Shown: positions 1-7,218 of the stretch, piece by piece | How the letters are laid out: each line of letters starts with the position of its first letter | Numbering within the stretch: the first letter of the stretch is position 1 | Origin: Nostoc sp. CHAB 5834 | GTDB taxonomy: Bacteria > Cyanobacteriota > Cyanobacteriia > Cyanobacteriales > Nostocaceae | Reading direction: 5' to 3' | Assembly (NCBI GenBank): GCA_020829485.1 | Contig: JAIVFU010000123.1 | Coordinates: 1 to 17,781 of the forward strand | DNA: 17,781 nucleotides | Program-made: the position numbers and the translations under genes | Notes under the pieces: generated by a model | What the model was told of the DNA's origin: nothing | Databases searched by the model: none | What the model saw: only the letters and a program-made list of their open reading frames with translations

Positions 1-435
1 CGGCTTCGCTACCTGGCATCAGAGCTATCTGACGCGTTCACAGGAGTATCGGCTTGCTCGACAAAGTGCTCTCATTGCTGCCACATCGACGTTCACGTAC
101 CAAAGGTCGAGGCCAAACTGATTGCGAAAGCCACGGGCCGTAAGCTCAATCGAGAGTTGGAGGCCAAGCCAATGTTGGAGTGGAGCGAACGCAAAAGCTT
201 CAAGGGCTCGCCATGCACATTCCTTAATGACGGTATGTGCTCAATTTACGCCCACCGACCTCTGGTATGTCGAACGCTTATCAACATGGACGATGTCAGT
301 GTTCTATGCGAGCTGGTTCCCGATGTGCCGGTACCGGTTCCGTACTTGAACACAATGAGTCTTCAAGAAGCGTTCTCTCTGCTGACTCAAAATGAGCCTG
401 TTGCGGACATTCGGGAGTGGTTTCCCGCGGTTTAG
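1..435 (+). CDS. YkgJ-family cysteine-cluster protein (5' partial)
   Basis: The reading frame is open from base 1 to the TAG at 433-435, so the gene starts outside the window; 144 residues are visible. They carry the family signature: C19, C23, C26 and C27 (CxxxCxxCC) followed by C72, C80 and C90 in the context G-x-C-S-I-Y-x-x-R-P-x-x-C-R. This pattern defines the YkgJ/CxxCxxCC family, thought to bind zinc or an iron-sulfur centre; its precise role is not established, so no substrate is proposed. All seven visible cysteines are intact, so the protein is probably functional. Internal starts in this frame (such as 157) would lose the first four cysteines and are not real. The next gene starts 50 bases after the stop on the same strand. 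Confidence 0.85.
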   Translation, partial: RLRYLASELSDAFTGVSACSTKCSHCCHIDVHVPKVEAKLIAKATGRKLNRELEAKPMLEWSERKSFKGSPCTFLNDGMCSIYAHRPLVCRTLINMDDVSVLCELVPDVPVPVPYLNTMSLQEAFSLLTQNEPVADIREWFPAV

Positions 436-454
436 AGAAAAGGGTCATAGCTAT

Positions 455-480
455 ACCAAGCATTCGTCCAACTGCTTGGT
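455..480 (+). promoter_or_regulatory. 8-bp inverted repeat just upstream of a start codon
   Basis: ACCAAGCA (455-462) and TGCTTGGT (473-480) are perfect reverse complements with a 10-nt loop. The stem ends 5 bases before the ATG at 486 and occupies the place where a Shine-Dalgarno sequence would be; no good SD is visible. There is no T-tract, so it is not a standard terminator. It could be an mRNA hairpin affecting translation of the exported protein, or a protein-binding site. Confidence 0.4.
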
Positions 481-485
481 GCTCA

Positions 486-1868
486 ATGAACCGTCGTTCA
501 ATCTCATCCCTTCTACTGTTAGCGGCCGCCGCTGCTCCGCTTTCTGTTCAGGCACAGGCTACTTACGAACATCGGATTTCCGTCAGAGGGTTGGCGGTCA
601 AAAATGCTACCCCGGGCCCCGAAACGCCCCCGCCTATAGACCCGCCCCCTCCTGCTGAGAAGTTTCCGGTTCTGGAGCTGTCCACAAGCGTTCTAGATTT
701 CAACGAAGTCCCCGTCGGAGCACTTGGCTCCCAGCAAGTTACGGTGACCAACAAGGGGACAGCGCCTCTCACGTTCAGAAAACTTCCCGAGGTAGAGGGC
801 TCCAACGCTTTCAAAGCTACTACAGGCTGCTATGCAGCCCTTGCTGCGCAGGAGTCCTGTATCACCACGGTGGAGTTCCTTTCTGTAATCCAAGGCGACC
901 TGACAGGCACTTTGCGTTTTGCCAGCAATGCGACGGGGTCCCCGCATAGCGTGAGTTTGAGTGCCAAGGCCGTAGCTTCGCTCTTCAACGCATACCCGCC
1001 TGAGAGCGGCACCGTGCTGGCCCAGCTCCCTTCATTCCCCGACACAAAGGTTGGATTCTCGTCCACCGCTCATTCCTTTCAAGTGAAGAACGATGGAAAC
1101 AAAGCGGGTACACCCGCCCTGACTGCGACACCTGCCCAGTTCATTCTCACGGGGTGTACGGATAGCCTTGCTCCGGGTGCCTCATGCACGGCCTCGGTAT
1201 CCTTCGCACCTACTTCGCCTGGCTATCTGGAGGGGGCTGTGACCGTGAGTGGGGCTACTTTTGGGGGGGCCGTAAACTTTAAGGTATCCGGTACGGGGCT
1301 CCCGGCTATCACATCTGCATCTCTTCGGGGTAATGGAACGTCCAAGGCCGGGGCTTGTGCCGCAAGTGAAGTGGGATGCGCGGTCCTTAATAGTCAAGAC
1401 AAAGATACCCTAGTTACTTTGGATTCATTGATGTTCACGGGCGCGACGAGCAACACGGGTTACAGTCACGTACGCTCAACGGTTTCGTTTGGAACCGATA
1501 GGTACTACTGGGAAATTGTTAAATCTTCCGGAAATTCAGCAGGGGGTGTTGCTAACTACTACTGTGTCATCTCTAAGACGGGCACCTCCTTAACTGGAGC
1601 TCCCTATTTTATGCAACCTAACGTTTACAGTTTTTACACCATGAATTTGAGCGCAGGAGCTGTCGCCCGGTGTTCTTTCGATGGGAGCACTCGCACCCTT
1701 ACAGGAACTGTGAACGGAGTTACTTCGACGAGTCAAGTGCCTGCAGGAACGTACTACCCAGCGCTTGCTTTAAATGCAACCTACGGGCAAACCGTTAACT
1801 TTGGGCAGAATAGTTTCGTGTACGCTGTCCCTGTGGGATACCAGGCTGGCGTCTATTCGGGGAATTGA
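486..1868 (+). CDS. Exported choice-of-anchor-D-type protein with C-terminal SPRY-like domain
   Basis: A 460-residue protein read from the ATG at 486. The same frame is open back to a GTG at 417, but only the 486 start puts a signal peptide at the N-terminus: two arginines, then a Leu/Ala-rich stretch, with cleavage likely near VQA-QA at 21-25. A Pro-rich linker (41-59) follows. Residues about 60-162 and 168-271 are two beta-rich ASPM/SPD2-Hydin-like (choice-of-anchor D) domains, each with a Cys pair (C115/C125 and C224/C234) in the usual place. Residues about 295-459 resemble a SPRY/concanavalin-like fold: F-G-x-x-R-Y-Y-W-E near 335-343, Y-Y-P-A-L-A-L at 423-429 and an N-F-G-Q-x-x-F-x-Y close at 438-446. 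Probable surface or secreted binding protein; the ligand is unknown. It shares its layout with the RCC1 protein at 7219-9081. Confidence 0.85.
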   Translation: MNRRSISSLLLLAAAAAPLSVQAQATYEHRISVRGLAVKNATPGPETPPPIDPPPPAEKFPVLELSTSVLDFNEVPVGALGSQQVTVTNKGTAPLTFRKLPEVEGSNAFKATTGCYAALAAQESCITTVEFLSVIQGDLTGTLRFASNATGSPHSVSLSAKAVASLFNAYPPESGTVLAQLPSFPDTKVGFSSTAHSFQVKNDGNKAGTPALTATPAQFILTGCTDSLAPGASCTASVSFAPTSPGYLEGAVTVSGATFGGAVNFKVSGTGLPAITSASLRGNGTSKAGACAASEVGCAVLNSQDKDTLVTLDSLMFTGATSNTGYSHVRSTVSFGTDRYYWEIVKSSGNSAGGVANYYCVISKTGTSLTGAPYFMQPNVYSFYTMNLSAGAVARCSFDGSTRTLTGTVNGVTSTSQVPAGTYYPALALNATYGQTVNFGQNSFVYAVPVGYQAGVYSGN

Positions 1869-1893
1869 AAGATTCTCGGCCTTTTTGAAGGGG

Positions 1894-1927
1894 GCGCTTA
1901 AGTCCTTGCTGATGAATAGTTAAGCGC
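1894..1927 (+). other. Inverted repeat between genes
   Basis: GCGCTTAA (1894-1901) pairs with TTAAGCGC (1920-1927) across an 18-nt loop, and the right arm is part of a perfect 10-bp palindrome, TAAGCGCTTA (1921-1930). No T-tract follows. It lies 26 bases after the stop of the preceding gene and 34 bases before the next start, so it may be a weak terminator or an operator for the 1964 gene. Confidence 0.35.
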
Positions 1928-1963
1928 TTACAATGGATTTAAACCTAAATTTTAAATTCCGCC

Positions 1964-2659
1964 ATGAATCTTCTACGCGAACTGATGACCGCGGGCCACG
2001 AACTGACAACCTCGTTCGTGGAAGTGCCGTCCAAGCGATATCCCGACCGGCTCCATATGGCCATGGAGCTTCGATTAAAGCTGGCGCCCGAAGGCACTGA
2101 ATTGGTCCATCACGCCCTCCTCGGCAACCAGTACAGCCTCCAAGAAATGGTGGTCCAATTGTTAACCAAGGAAGCCCCCGACCATCCAATTTTGAAGGCA
2201 TGGTGGGAGAGCAAGGGCCGAGTCCCTGTCCGTTTGGTGAAAGACGCTCTGGAAAACCTCGGATATGCCATGACGGTCGCGCAACGCAAAGCCCTGCAGG
2301 GGCCTACGAGCTGCATCACATTTAACAGTTTGCCTCTGATGCATCACTTGGACAGGCAAGCACTCTGGGACGCCTGTCGCCAATCCGTGGAGGATTCCTT
2401 CAAGTCTCCACAACCCTTTCTCTTAGACGTAGCCAATGCTCTCCAGGAAGCAGCAACCGGTTGCCTGGAGCTTCGTATCCTCGCTTGTTCGAATGTTGAC
2501 CGAAGCTCTGAGCAGACCTATGCATTGCAAATGATGAGCCTGGGTACCTCTATGATGGACATCCAGGACTGGATGTACGGATGGCTCGCCTACACCGTAG
2601 AAGACGTCCCGCAAGAAGAGCGGGACACGCAAGACGTGTCCCTCCTGGCAACCGCCTAG
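1964..2659 (+). CDS. Hypothetical protein, 231 aa
   Basis: Full-length frame from ATG 1964 to TAG 2659, with no good competing frame and no recognised family. The product looks soluble and mostly helical, without a signal peptide or membrane segment. It has several Trp/Leu-rich stretches (for example around 79-83 and the M-x-D-x-Q-D-W-M-Y-G-W region at about 198-208) and a clearly acidic C-terminus. An AT-rich stretch lies just upstream of the start, but no strong Shine-Dalgarno sequence is seen; alternative ATGs at 1985 and 2057 would drop conserved-looking sequence. It is followed by a separate promoter (2686-2713), so it is probably its own transcription unit. Function unknown. Confidence 0.75.
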   Translation: MNLLRELMTAGHELTTSFVEVPSKRYPDRLHMAMELRLKLAPEGTELVHHALLGNQYSLQEMVVQLLTKEAPDHPILKAWWESKGRVPVRLVKDALENLGYAMTVAQRKALQGPTSCITFNSLPLMHHLDRQALWDACRQSVEDSFKSPQPFLLDVANALQEAATGCLELRILACSNVDRSSEQTYALQMMSLGTSMMDIQDWMYGWLAYTVEDVPQEERDTQDVSLLATA

Positions 2660-2685
2660 CACCTAGATATGCACAAACAGAGTTG

Positions 2686-2713
2686 TTGACATCACTGGCA
2701 GAACTGTTATAGT
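2686..2713 (+). promoter_or_regulatory. Sigma70-like promoter for the 2760 gene
   Basis: TTGACA (2686-2691, perfect -35) is followed after 16 bp by TATAGT (2708-2713, one mismatch from the -10 consensus). Transcription would start near 2720, about 40 bases before the ATG at 2760. It is the best promoter match I noticed in the window. Confidence 0.7.
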
Positions 2714-2760
2714 TACGGTTGAGAGGGCTATTGGCCCTTTACCCCAAACCGGTTCTGCCA
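2696..2760. repeat. Inverted repeat spanning promoter spacer and start codon
   Basis: TGGCAGAAC (2696-2704) lies between the -35 and -10 boxes, and its exact reverse complement GTTCTGCCA (2752-2760) ends on the A of the start codon. Between them lie a 5-bp hairpin AGGGC/GCCCT (2724-2738) and the palindrome AACCGGTT (2747-2754). Because the left arm is upstream of the predicted transcript start, the pair is more likely two DNA-binding sites than an RNA stem. Confidence 0.45.
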
Positions 2761-3443
2761 TGCTTCCACCTGAAACCTTTAAAAAGCTCTCTTCTGCGGA
2801 AGAGGTCATTGTCTCGCGAGAGTTAAAAGAGCTCCTTGACTCTTTAGGCGCTTTGTCTCGGAGCGTAAAACACGAGCGCGAACTGCCCCAGGAGATGACT
2901 CGAAAGGTTCTCCTTGGTTTGGAGAATCGGGTGGCATTGATTGCGGGCATTGCAGAGGTTGGCGACAATACTTTGGCGGCTGACCCCTTGACCGAGCGTA
3001 TCCAAGAACTCGAAGCGCAGCTCGCTTCGCGGGGCTCCACAAACCTTCGTGATGCCATTGCTTTGTGCTGTGACTGCCTAGACCATTGGTGGGAGGCAAA
3101 GGGCTTCGGAGGGCTCGCGTCCTTTGAATCCACCAGAGCGGGTACTTTCAAGGTGGTCTTGCGGGTGTCGCCTTACTCCTCTGAACCCGAAAAGACGAGT
3201 GATAAACATGCCACTTGGGAGCAAAGCTTTCAAGCGATGGGCTTACAGGTCCTCTATCCCCGGGGGGAGCCTCGGTTCCAAGACGACGCGCCTACACGCG
3301 AGGCTATCGCTCGACTGCTCGCTGCCCATCTGCCTTCCGCGCGCATCACTCAAACCGCAAATCAGTGGATTGACGACCAGCCTTACCTGAGCACGGTGAC
3401 TGTGAGCGTTCGAGATATTGAAGAAGCCCGTCAACTCGACTAG
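2760..3443 (+). CDS. Hypothetical protein, 227 aa, with N-terminal helical region
   Basis: ATG 2760 to TAG 3443. The first ~95 residues are charged and helix-prone with a heptad-like pattern (L-T-E-R-I-Q-E-L-E-A-Q-L around 78-89), suggesting a coiled coil. The second half is a mixed alpha/beta domain beginning with a small Cys-rich patch (C-C-D-C-L-D-H-W-W at about 103-111) and ending in a beta-rich segment around S-T-V-T-V-S-V-R. No signal peptide, membrane helix or known catalytic motif is visible. The gene has its own promoter and an elaborate leader but no obvious Shine-Dalgarno sequence. A minus-strand frame over 2663-3151 is a shadow. Function unknown. Confidence 0.75.
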   Translation: MLPPETFKKLSSAEEVIVSRELKELLDSLGALSRSVKHERELPQEMTRKVLLGLENRVALIAGIAEVGDNTLAADPLTERIQELEAQLASRGSTNLRDAIALCCDCLDHWWEAKGFGGLASFESTRAGTFKVVLRVSPYSSEPEKTSDKHATWEQSFQAMGLQVLYPRGEPRFQDDAPTREAIARLLAAHLPSARITQTANQWIDDQPYLSTVTVSVRDIEEARQLD

Positions 3444-3479
3444 CCCACCGCGACAATAGAACTACATCAAGGAATATAA

Positions 3480-4019
3480 ATGGGCTGCAAGAACCTTAAG
3501 AACCATTTCCAGATTAAGCACATAGTCCATGTGCGGGATTCTGCGGTTTGCATTGGCTCTCCGTACATCCCGGACCTCTTCATCATCGGAAAAGATGGCG
3601 GGCTCTTGAAAAGCCCTGATAGCCGGGGAAGCCCGGAGTTGACTCGGTACATTGAAGAGCTGACAGCCGAACCGGACCTAGTGAAGAAGCTCATCGAAGA
3701 GCCTGATTCCTACGGCGCGGCCCTGCCGGTTTACACCTGGGATGGTGGCAAAATAGTCGAACGCCAGTGCGAGGCGTACGGTTGGCCCAATGTGACCTTC
3801 GAGGGCGAGTTGATGTATGAAAACAGATATTCACCAGACTTGACGCTCACGGTGCAGCGGGCCAAGCGGGATGCCTCTTTGGGTGTCGAACTTGCGCAGC
3901 GAAAAATCAGCGACCTCGAAAAGAAGTTGTGTGCTGCACGTGCGCACATGGAAGAATGCAGCGTCGACATGCAGATGCTGGACGCAGCTTATCCAAGCGT
4001 TACCCCTGAAGTGGACTAA
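3480..4019 (+). CDS. Hypothetical protein, 179 aa, with C-terminal coiled coil
   Basis: ATG 3480 to TAA 4019, preceded by AAGGA a few bases upstream, which supports this start. The N-terminal two thirds look globular (V-C-I-G-S-P-Y-I-P-D-L-F-I-I-G-K-D-G-G motif near 23-41; a D-G-G-K-I-V-E-R-Q-C-E-A-Y-G-W region near 89-102). The last ~50 residues (about 125-165) are a charged helix with coiled-coil periodicity and three cysteines. It starts 36 bases after the previous stop, so the two are probably co-transcribed. The stop codon runs directly into the terminator at 4018-4052. No family recognised. Confidence 0.75.
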   Translation: MGCKNLKNHFQIKHIVHVRDSAVCIGSPYIPDLFIIGKDGGLLKSPDSRGSPELTRYIEELTAEPDLVKKLIEEPDSYGAALPVYTWDGGKIVERQCEAYGWPNVTFEGELMYENRYSPDLTLTVQRAKRDASLGVELAQRKISDLEKKLCAARAHMEECSVDMQMLDAAYPSVTPEVD

Positions 4020-4052
4020 AAAAGGCGCCAGCTCGATGGAGCAGGCGCCTTT
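4018..4052. terminator. Bidirectional rho-independent terminator between convergent genes
   Basis: AAAGGCGCC (4021-4029) and GGCGCCTTT (4044-4052) form a perfect 9-bp stem, with GCTC/GAGC pairing inside the loop. Read on the minus strand the stem is followed by six T (A at 4018-4023 on plus), a strong terminator for the 5084-4075 unit. On plus it has only three T and is weaker. It fits the convergent ends of the genes at 4019 and 4075. Confidence 0.85.
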
Positions 4053-4074
4053 GAATGAATGATTGGGCTATGGA

Positions 4075-4428
4075 TTATTTGGGTGCGGCCGTAAAGACCA
4101 CTTCCTTTTTCTCCAGAAGCACTTGTCCGAAGTGGCGAACCATGTAGTCAGGGTACCACCACACTTTCCCTTGGACTGTGACGTCCCCTTTGTCATCAAT
4201 AAGGCACTCGTCCGTCAGGATAGGGGCCTCGGTCAAGGCACCAATCGCCTCAGGGGCAACGCGATGGAGTACGCCATTGGGTGTCCAACCCGTGTGCTCC
4301 AGCAGTTCGCACAGGAACAGGATGTCGTCGCCTCCATGCCGCTCCAGTGTCTCCGTGACGAATTCTTCGTCGGCTTGGTCTTCCAGGGAAATTTTCAGAT
4401 TTCCATTGCTCAGCGCTTCTTGGTTCAT
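4075..4428 (-). CDS. Hypothetical protein, 117 aa
   Basis: Read from the ATG at 4428. The frame is open further back to 4530, but that would overlap the upstream gene by 94 bases, while 4428 lies 8 bases after the upstream stop and is preceded by TAAGGTA, an acceptable Shine-Dalgarno sequence. The product is small and acidic, with a helical N-terminal half (D-Q-A-D-E-E-F-V-T-E-T-L-E-R-H) and a C-terminal half containing K-V-W-W-Y-P-D-Y-M-V-R-H-F. No known motif, signal or membrane segment. It is the second gene of a two-gene minus-strand unit ending at the 4018-4052 terminator, so it likely works with the 215-residue product of the first gene. Function unknown. Confidence 0.75.
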   Translation of the reverse strand: MNQEALSNGNLKISLEDQADEEFVTETLERHGGDDILFLCELLEHTGWTPNGVLHRVAPEAIGALTEAPILTDECLIDDKGDVTVQGKVWWYPDYMVRHFGQVLLEKKEVVFTAAPK

Positions 4429-4436
4429 GGGGTACC

Positions 4437-5084
4437 TTAAACGTTGTGGGCTTCGATGCCCAAGGCCTTGTTGATTCGTGAGTACAGGTCGGTCAGCGGG
4501 GTTGGAAACGGATTGGCTGCATCTTGGCAAGCCCAGAGCCCGGCTTGGAACAATGCTTGTACTCGCCTGGCTTTGACCGGCTCGTAGTCCCCCTCATCTT
4601 CTTGGTCCTCGGTTGCTTTGAACTCAGGTAGCTCCTGTGCTTTCAACAGCAGCTCGACGGCCCCTCGTACCAAGCTCAAGGCAAAGTCCACCGTGCCCTT
4701 CGACTTGTCTGCACTCCAGATGAAACGCATCGACCAGTCCGGAAATACGGCGCCCATATCGACAGCGTTCACCCGGTTGTTGATACGGTCGTAGCTGCCC
4801 ATCGTTTCGTTTATCCAAGGCTCTCTGTCGAGGCCTGCGTCTTCGCAGAGTTCGTCGAGCAGTTCATTGGAAGCATCGTCCAGTTGGTACGCGCTGTTGC
4901 CATCGGGCTGCGACATGTCGAGGTAGATGAGAACGGCGGATAGCTCAGGGCTAGCGGTAGCTTGCTGGGCTGCTTTCAAGGATGAGAGATACTCATCGTA
5001 GTTGTTGCTGTGATGTTCGGCGTAGAAGTCCATACCAGCGATGGTTGTCTTAAAGCGCGACAGGAAGTTGCAATTCAAGTTCAT
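4437..5084 (-). CDS. Hypothetical protein, 215 aa
   Basis: ATG at 5082-5084, TAA at 4437-4439. Soluble, acidic, helix-rich protein. Visible features: a Y-x-x-E-H-H-S-N-N-Y-D-E-Y segment near 21-32, an L-L-D-E-L-C-E-D-A-G-L-D segment near 75-86, D-W-S-M-R-F-I-W near 116-123, and an acidic stretch with D/E runs near 159-168. No recognised family. It is the first gene of a two-gene unit; the next start lies 8 bases after its stop. Its leader contains a 9-bp hairpin (5106-5130) about 21 bases upstream of the ATG. The Shine-Dalgarno sequence is weak. Confidence 0.75.
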   Translation of the reverse strand: MNLNCNFLSRFKTTIAGMDFYAEHHSNNYDEYLSSLKAAQQATASPELSAVLIYLDMSQPDGNSAYQLDDASNELLDELCEDAGLDREPWINETMGSYDRINNRVNAVDMGAVFPDWSMRFIWSADKSKGTVDFALSLVRGAVELLLKAQELPEFKATEDQEDEGDYEPVKARRVQALFQAGLWACQDAANPFPTPLTDLYSRINKALGIEAHNV

Positions 5085-5105
5085 ATGGGTCCAATTTTCA
5101 AATGT

Positions 5106-5130
5106 CCTGCCTTGTATAGGGCAAGGCAGG
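5106..5130. repeat. Perfect 9-bp inverted repeat in a divergent spacer
   Basis: CCTGCCTTG (5106-5114) and CAAGGCAGG (5122-5130) are exact reverse complements around a 7-nt loop. On the minus strand it falls in the leader of the 5084 gene. No T-tract follows in either direction, so an operator or leader hairpin is likelier than a terminator. Confidence 0.55.
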
Positions 5131-5170
5131 AAGGGGCCGATAGGTCTTGCGGCGAGGTTGAAATTTCAAT

Positions 5171-5224
5171 GAGCCCTCGCCGCCAATCCCTCTCAGATAC
5201 AAGTGCCTTTCAGGGCGAGGGCTC
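5171..5224. repeat. Perfect 11-bp inverted repeat in a divergent spacer
   Basis: GAGCCCTCGCC (5171-5181) and GGCGAGGGCTC (5214-5224) are exact reverse complements separated by 32 bases. A small hairpin, TGGCG/CGCCA with an AAAA loop (5280-5293), follows. The spacer 5085-5373 between divergent genes therefore holds three inverted repeats, and I see no convincing gene in it. Confidence 0.5.
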
Positions 5225-5373
5225 AGGCCCGGTTCCACGTTGGGCATACCCGCTTCGAAACGGTCGGAGGTGCCACGCCTGGCGAAAACGCCAAGCCGCT
5301 CTGCGGTGTACAAATTATTCAGGGCGGATGGGGTCAGGAGCTATACGCCTTAGGACTCACTCACAGGATTAGC

Positions 5374-5727
5374 ATGACCGACAACCACTCTGATACCACT
5401 CTCGAACCCACCGTACTTCTCAACGGAACCTACGAAGTGTGGGATGAAGAAAGCCTTGAAATCGGCGAGACAGATGACAGCGGGTTCCTTTTTGAAGACC
5501 AGCCGCACACGTTTGAAGAACTCGTTCGCCTTCTCGAAGGACTCACCCCGTCGGACTCCTCTTACCCCGCTTCAGGCTGGTTCACGGAGCAGGGTAGCCT
5601 GGAGCCAGATGGCTGCGTACGCAACAAGAGCTACCACCTTTGCCGTGGCCAAAGTCAGGAAGCGGTACAACTCTGGGAAAGAGCTGTACGCGCTGTAGGT
5701 TTTGTTTCCAAAGGCAAGACCAAGTAG
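5374..5727 (+). CDS. Small acidic hypothetical protein, 117 aa
   Basis: Read from ATG 5374 to TAG 5727. The frame extends back to an upstream start at 5203, but that part has atypical composition and overlaps the inverted-repeat spacer, while from 5374 the protein is uniformly acidic and well formed. Features: G-T-Y-E-V-W-D-E-E-S near 24-33, F-E-D-Q-P-H-T-F-E-E-L-V-R-L-L-E near 45-60, Y-P-A-S-G-W-F-T near 69-76 and a helical C-terminus. I recall similar small acidic proteins on proteobacterial plasmids but cannot name a family. No strong Shine-Dalgarno sequence. It ends upstream of the terminator at 5801-5827 and appears monocistronic. Confidence 0.7.
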   Translation: MTDNHSDTTLEPTVLLNGTYEVWDEESLEIGETDDSGFLFEDQPHTFEELVRLLEGLTPSDSSYPASGWFTEQGSLEPDGCVRNKSYHLCRGQSQEAVQLWERAVRAVGFVSKGKTK

Positions 5728-5800
5728 CGGCACACCACCTAGATAAAAAAGGTGCACTTAGCAAGGCTAGCCGTTCCAATAAGATGTTGCTGAATGATTC

Positions 5801-5827
5801 AAAGGGCGCTCGCAGGAGCGCCTTTTT
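5801..5827 (+). terminator. Rho-independent terminator
   Basis: GGCGCTC (5805-5811) and GAGCGCC (5816-5822) pair perfectly around a GCAG loop and are followed by five T (5823-5827). It terminates the 5374-5727 gene. Confidence 0.85.
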
Positions 5828-5893
5828 CTTGTCAGGAGGCCTCCCGCAACGATTTGCGCACGATGCACGCGCTTGACTTGCTTGAACGCTAAC

Positions 5894-5935
5894 CTGAAAA
5901 TCCGCGTCGGGGAGTTTTCGACCCCTGCCGCCCAC
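5894..5935 (+). other. Degenerate tRNA-3'-half-like fragment
   Basis: The stretch 5728-6054 holds the terminator above and otherwise no gene. CTGAAAATCCGCG (from 5894) matches the anticodon loop plus 3' anticodon stem of a tRNA-Phe (GAA anticodon). It is followed by GGGG-AGTTTTCGA-CCCC, which resembles a T-arm with extra bases, and by TGCCGCCCAC, which resembles an acceptor end. No 5' half pairs with it, so it cannot be an intact tRNA. It may be an old integration (att) scar or chance similarity. Confidence 0.25.
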
Positions 5936-6054
5936 AATTGGCAAAGCTCTTAGGAGTCATCGTTCGTCTCTAAGACTGCGGATTCGCGTCAAGAGAATGT
6001 CCTTTATTGCATCTGGTCAAGTGGGCTCACCAGCGCAGCAATTTAGGAGTAATC

Positions 6055-7149
6055 ATGCGACTGCAGTTCCGCTCGTTGACGCGGCCTAAGCACTTGGCCG
6101 AGCGCATCGAAACCGTTTTCCCCGCACTCACGCATATGCAGGCGCAGGAGTGGGCGGCGAAGATTCTCGGGTACCGAAACTGGCACGAGCTCGCCGGAAG
6201 CGTCGGCCCGAACGTGAAAGAAACGCCCGACTTCGACGAGGATTCCGACCCGCCTATCGGAATCAATAAAGCCGACGAAAGCCGTGTTTTTTACAAGCGC
6301 TACATGGCCCAGCGCAAGGTGCTCCTGCAGCTCATTGGAGCACCAGTGCCCGATGCTTCAACGCTGTTTTTTCATATCGACCCTAATGAGCCTAACGTGC
6401 GCTTCAAGAAGCTCGCCAAGTTGGGCAGAGGCTCGTGCTTTTACCGTGGGCTCGCCCACGACCTATATGACACGCCAGGCGAGAATCCTGTACGGGGGGG
6501 TGGACGTTGCATGAACGTGCCGGACATCGACTCGGACATGTATGTCTACTACGGCATTCCAGAGGGAGAGGACGAACAGGGATTCATCGAAAAAGTGCTG
6601 GGCTCTATGCACCAGCACGGCTCTCCGTACCCCAGCTACAAGGAGGAGGCTCGTCGGTGCTTGCTGAATCTTAGCCCCTATGGCGTGAGTCGGCTTGATT
6701 TTTCTGAGAGCGCCGCAGCAGAGCAGAGTCGGTCGCACAGGTTCTTCTTCATGGAAGGCGATATGCCAGCAGGCTTTGCTGTCGTCACTACTAGCGCCTG
6801 TGCAGAAGTCGATGAGAACTCTATGTTCTTTCAGGTGACGGTCGAAGAGGCCTGGTGCGCCTGGACCGATAACGAAGGCTTAATTCTCGAAGTCTGGGCA
6901 TCTTCCATCGAGTCGGTAGTTACGAGTGCAATCGCACGCGTTCTTTGGATGCGAGTCGGGGCGCCCCCCTCGGAAATAATAGTCCAGTTTTGCACCGAGA
7001 GCGCGAGCCTGCTCACCTGGGAGCTCGTTCCCCGCATATCCGAGGGTGTCCAGGAAGCGCTGCGCCACAACTACGAGGGGCAAAATGGCACATTCGGCGC
7101 TGCCGCCCTTTTTGCGGGGGTCCACTTCCAAGAGGATGTTGCCATGTAG
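6055..7149 (+). CDS. Hypothetical protein, 364 aa, with N-terminal glyoxalase-related-type motif
   Basis: ATG 6055 is chosen over the in-frame start at 6007 because TAGGAG (6044-6049) lies at ideal distance. Residues about 10-48 carry the pattern L-T-H-x-Q-A-Q-E-W-A-A-K-I-L-G-Y-R-N-W-H-E-L, resembling a short helical module often annotated as a glyoxalase-related N-terminal domain in plasmid and accessory proteins. That does not imply glyoxalase activity. The remaining ~300 residues form a mixed alpha/beta protein I do not recognise, with F-Y-R-G-L-A-H-D-L-Y-D-T near 129-140 and a C-terminal half rich in Trp and Glu. No signal peptide or membrane helices. Monocistronic, convergent with the RCC1 gene, with 69 bases between the stops and no clear terminator there. 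Confidence 0.8.
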   Translation: MRLQFRSLTRPKHLAERIETVFPALTHMQAQEWAAKILGYRNWHELAGSVGPNVKETPDFDEDSDPPIGINKADESRVFYKRYMAQRKVLLQLIGAPVPDASTLFFHIDPNEPNVRFKKLAKLGRGSCFYRGLAHDLYDTPGENPVRGGGRCMNVPDIDSDMYVYYGIPEGEDEQGFIEKVLGSMHQHGSPYPSYKEEARRCLLNLSPYGVSRLDFSESAAAEQSRSHRFFFMEGDMPAGFAVVTTSACAEVDENSMFFQVTVEEAWCAWTDNEGLILEVWASSIESVVTSAIARVLWMRVGAPPSEIIVQFCTESASLLTWELVPRISEGVQEALRHNYEGQNGTFGAAALFAGVHFQEDVAM

Positions 7150-7218
7150 TACCCCGACACGGTAAAAAGCTGGCCCAGAAGACAGCCTTTTGACGCCTCA
7201 GAGGCCCTCCGCATCCTG

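Noticed and set aside
1921..1930. AAGCGCTT-type palindrome as a window-wide regulon motif
   Set aside because: Similar AGCGCT strings appear near 13450, 14683 and 16283, but inside genes or without consistent position, so chance is sufficient.
2663..3151. Long minus-strand frame of 162 codons
   Set aside because: It is antisense to the 2760-3443 gene, which has a promoter and better protein composition; the minus product is Ser/Arg-rich in the way shadows of GC-rich genes are.
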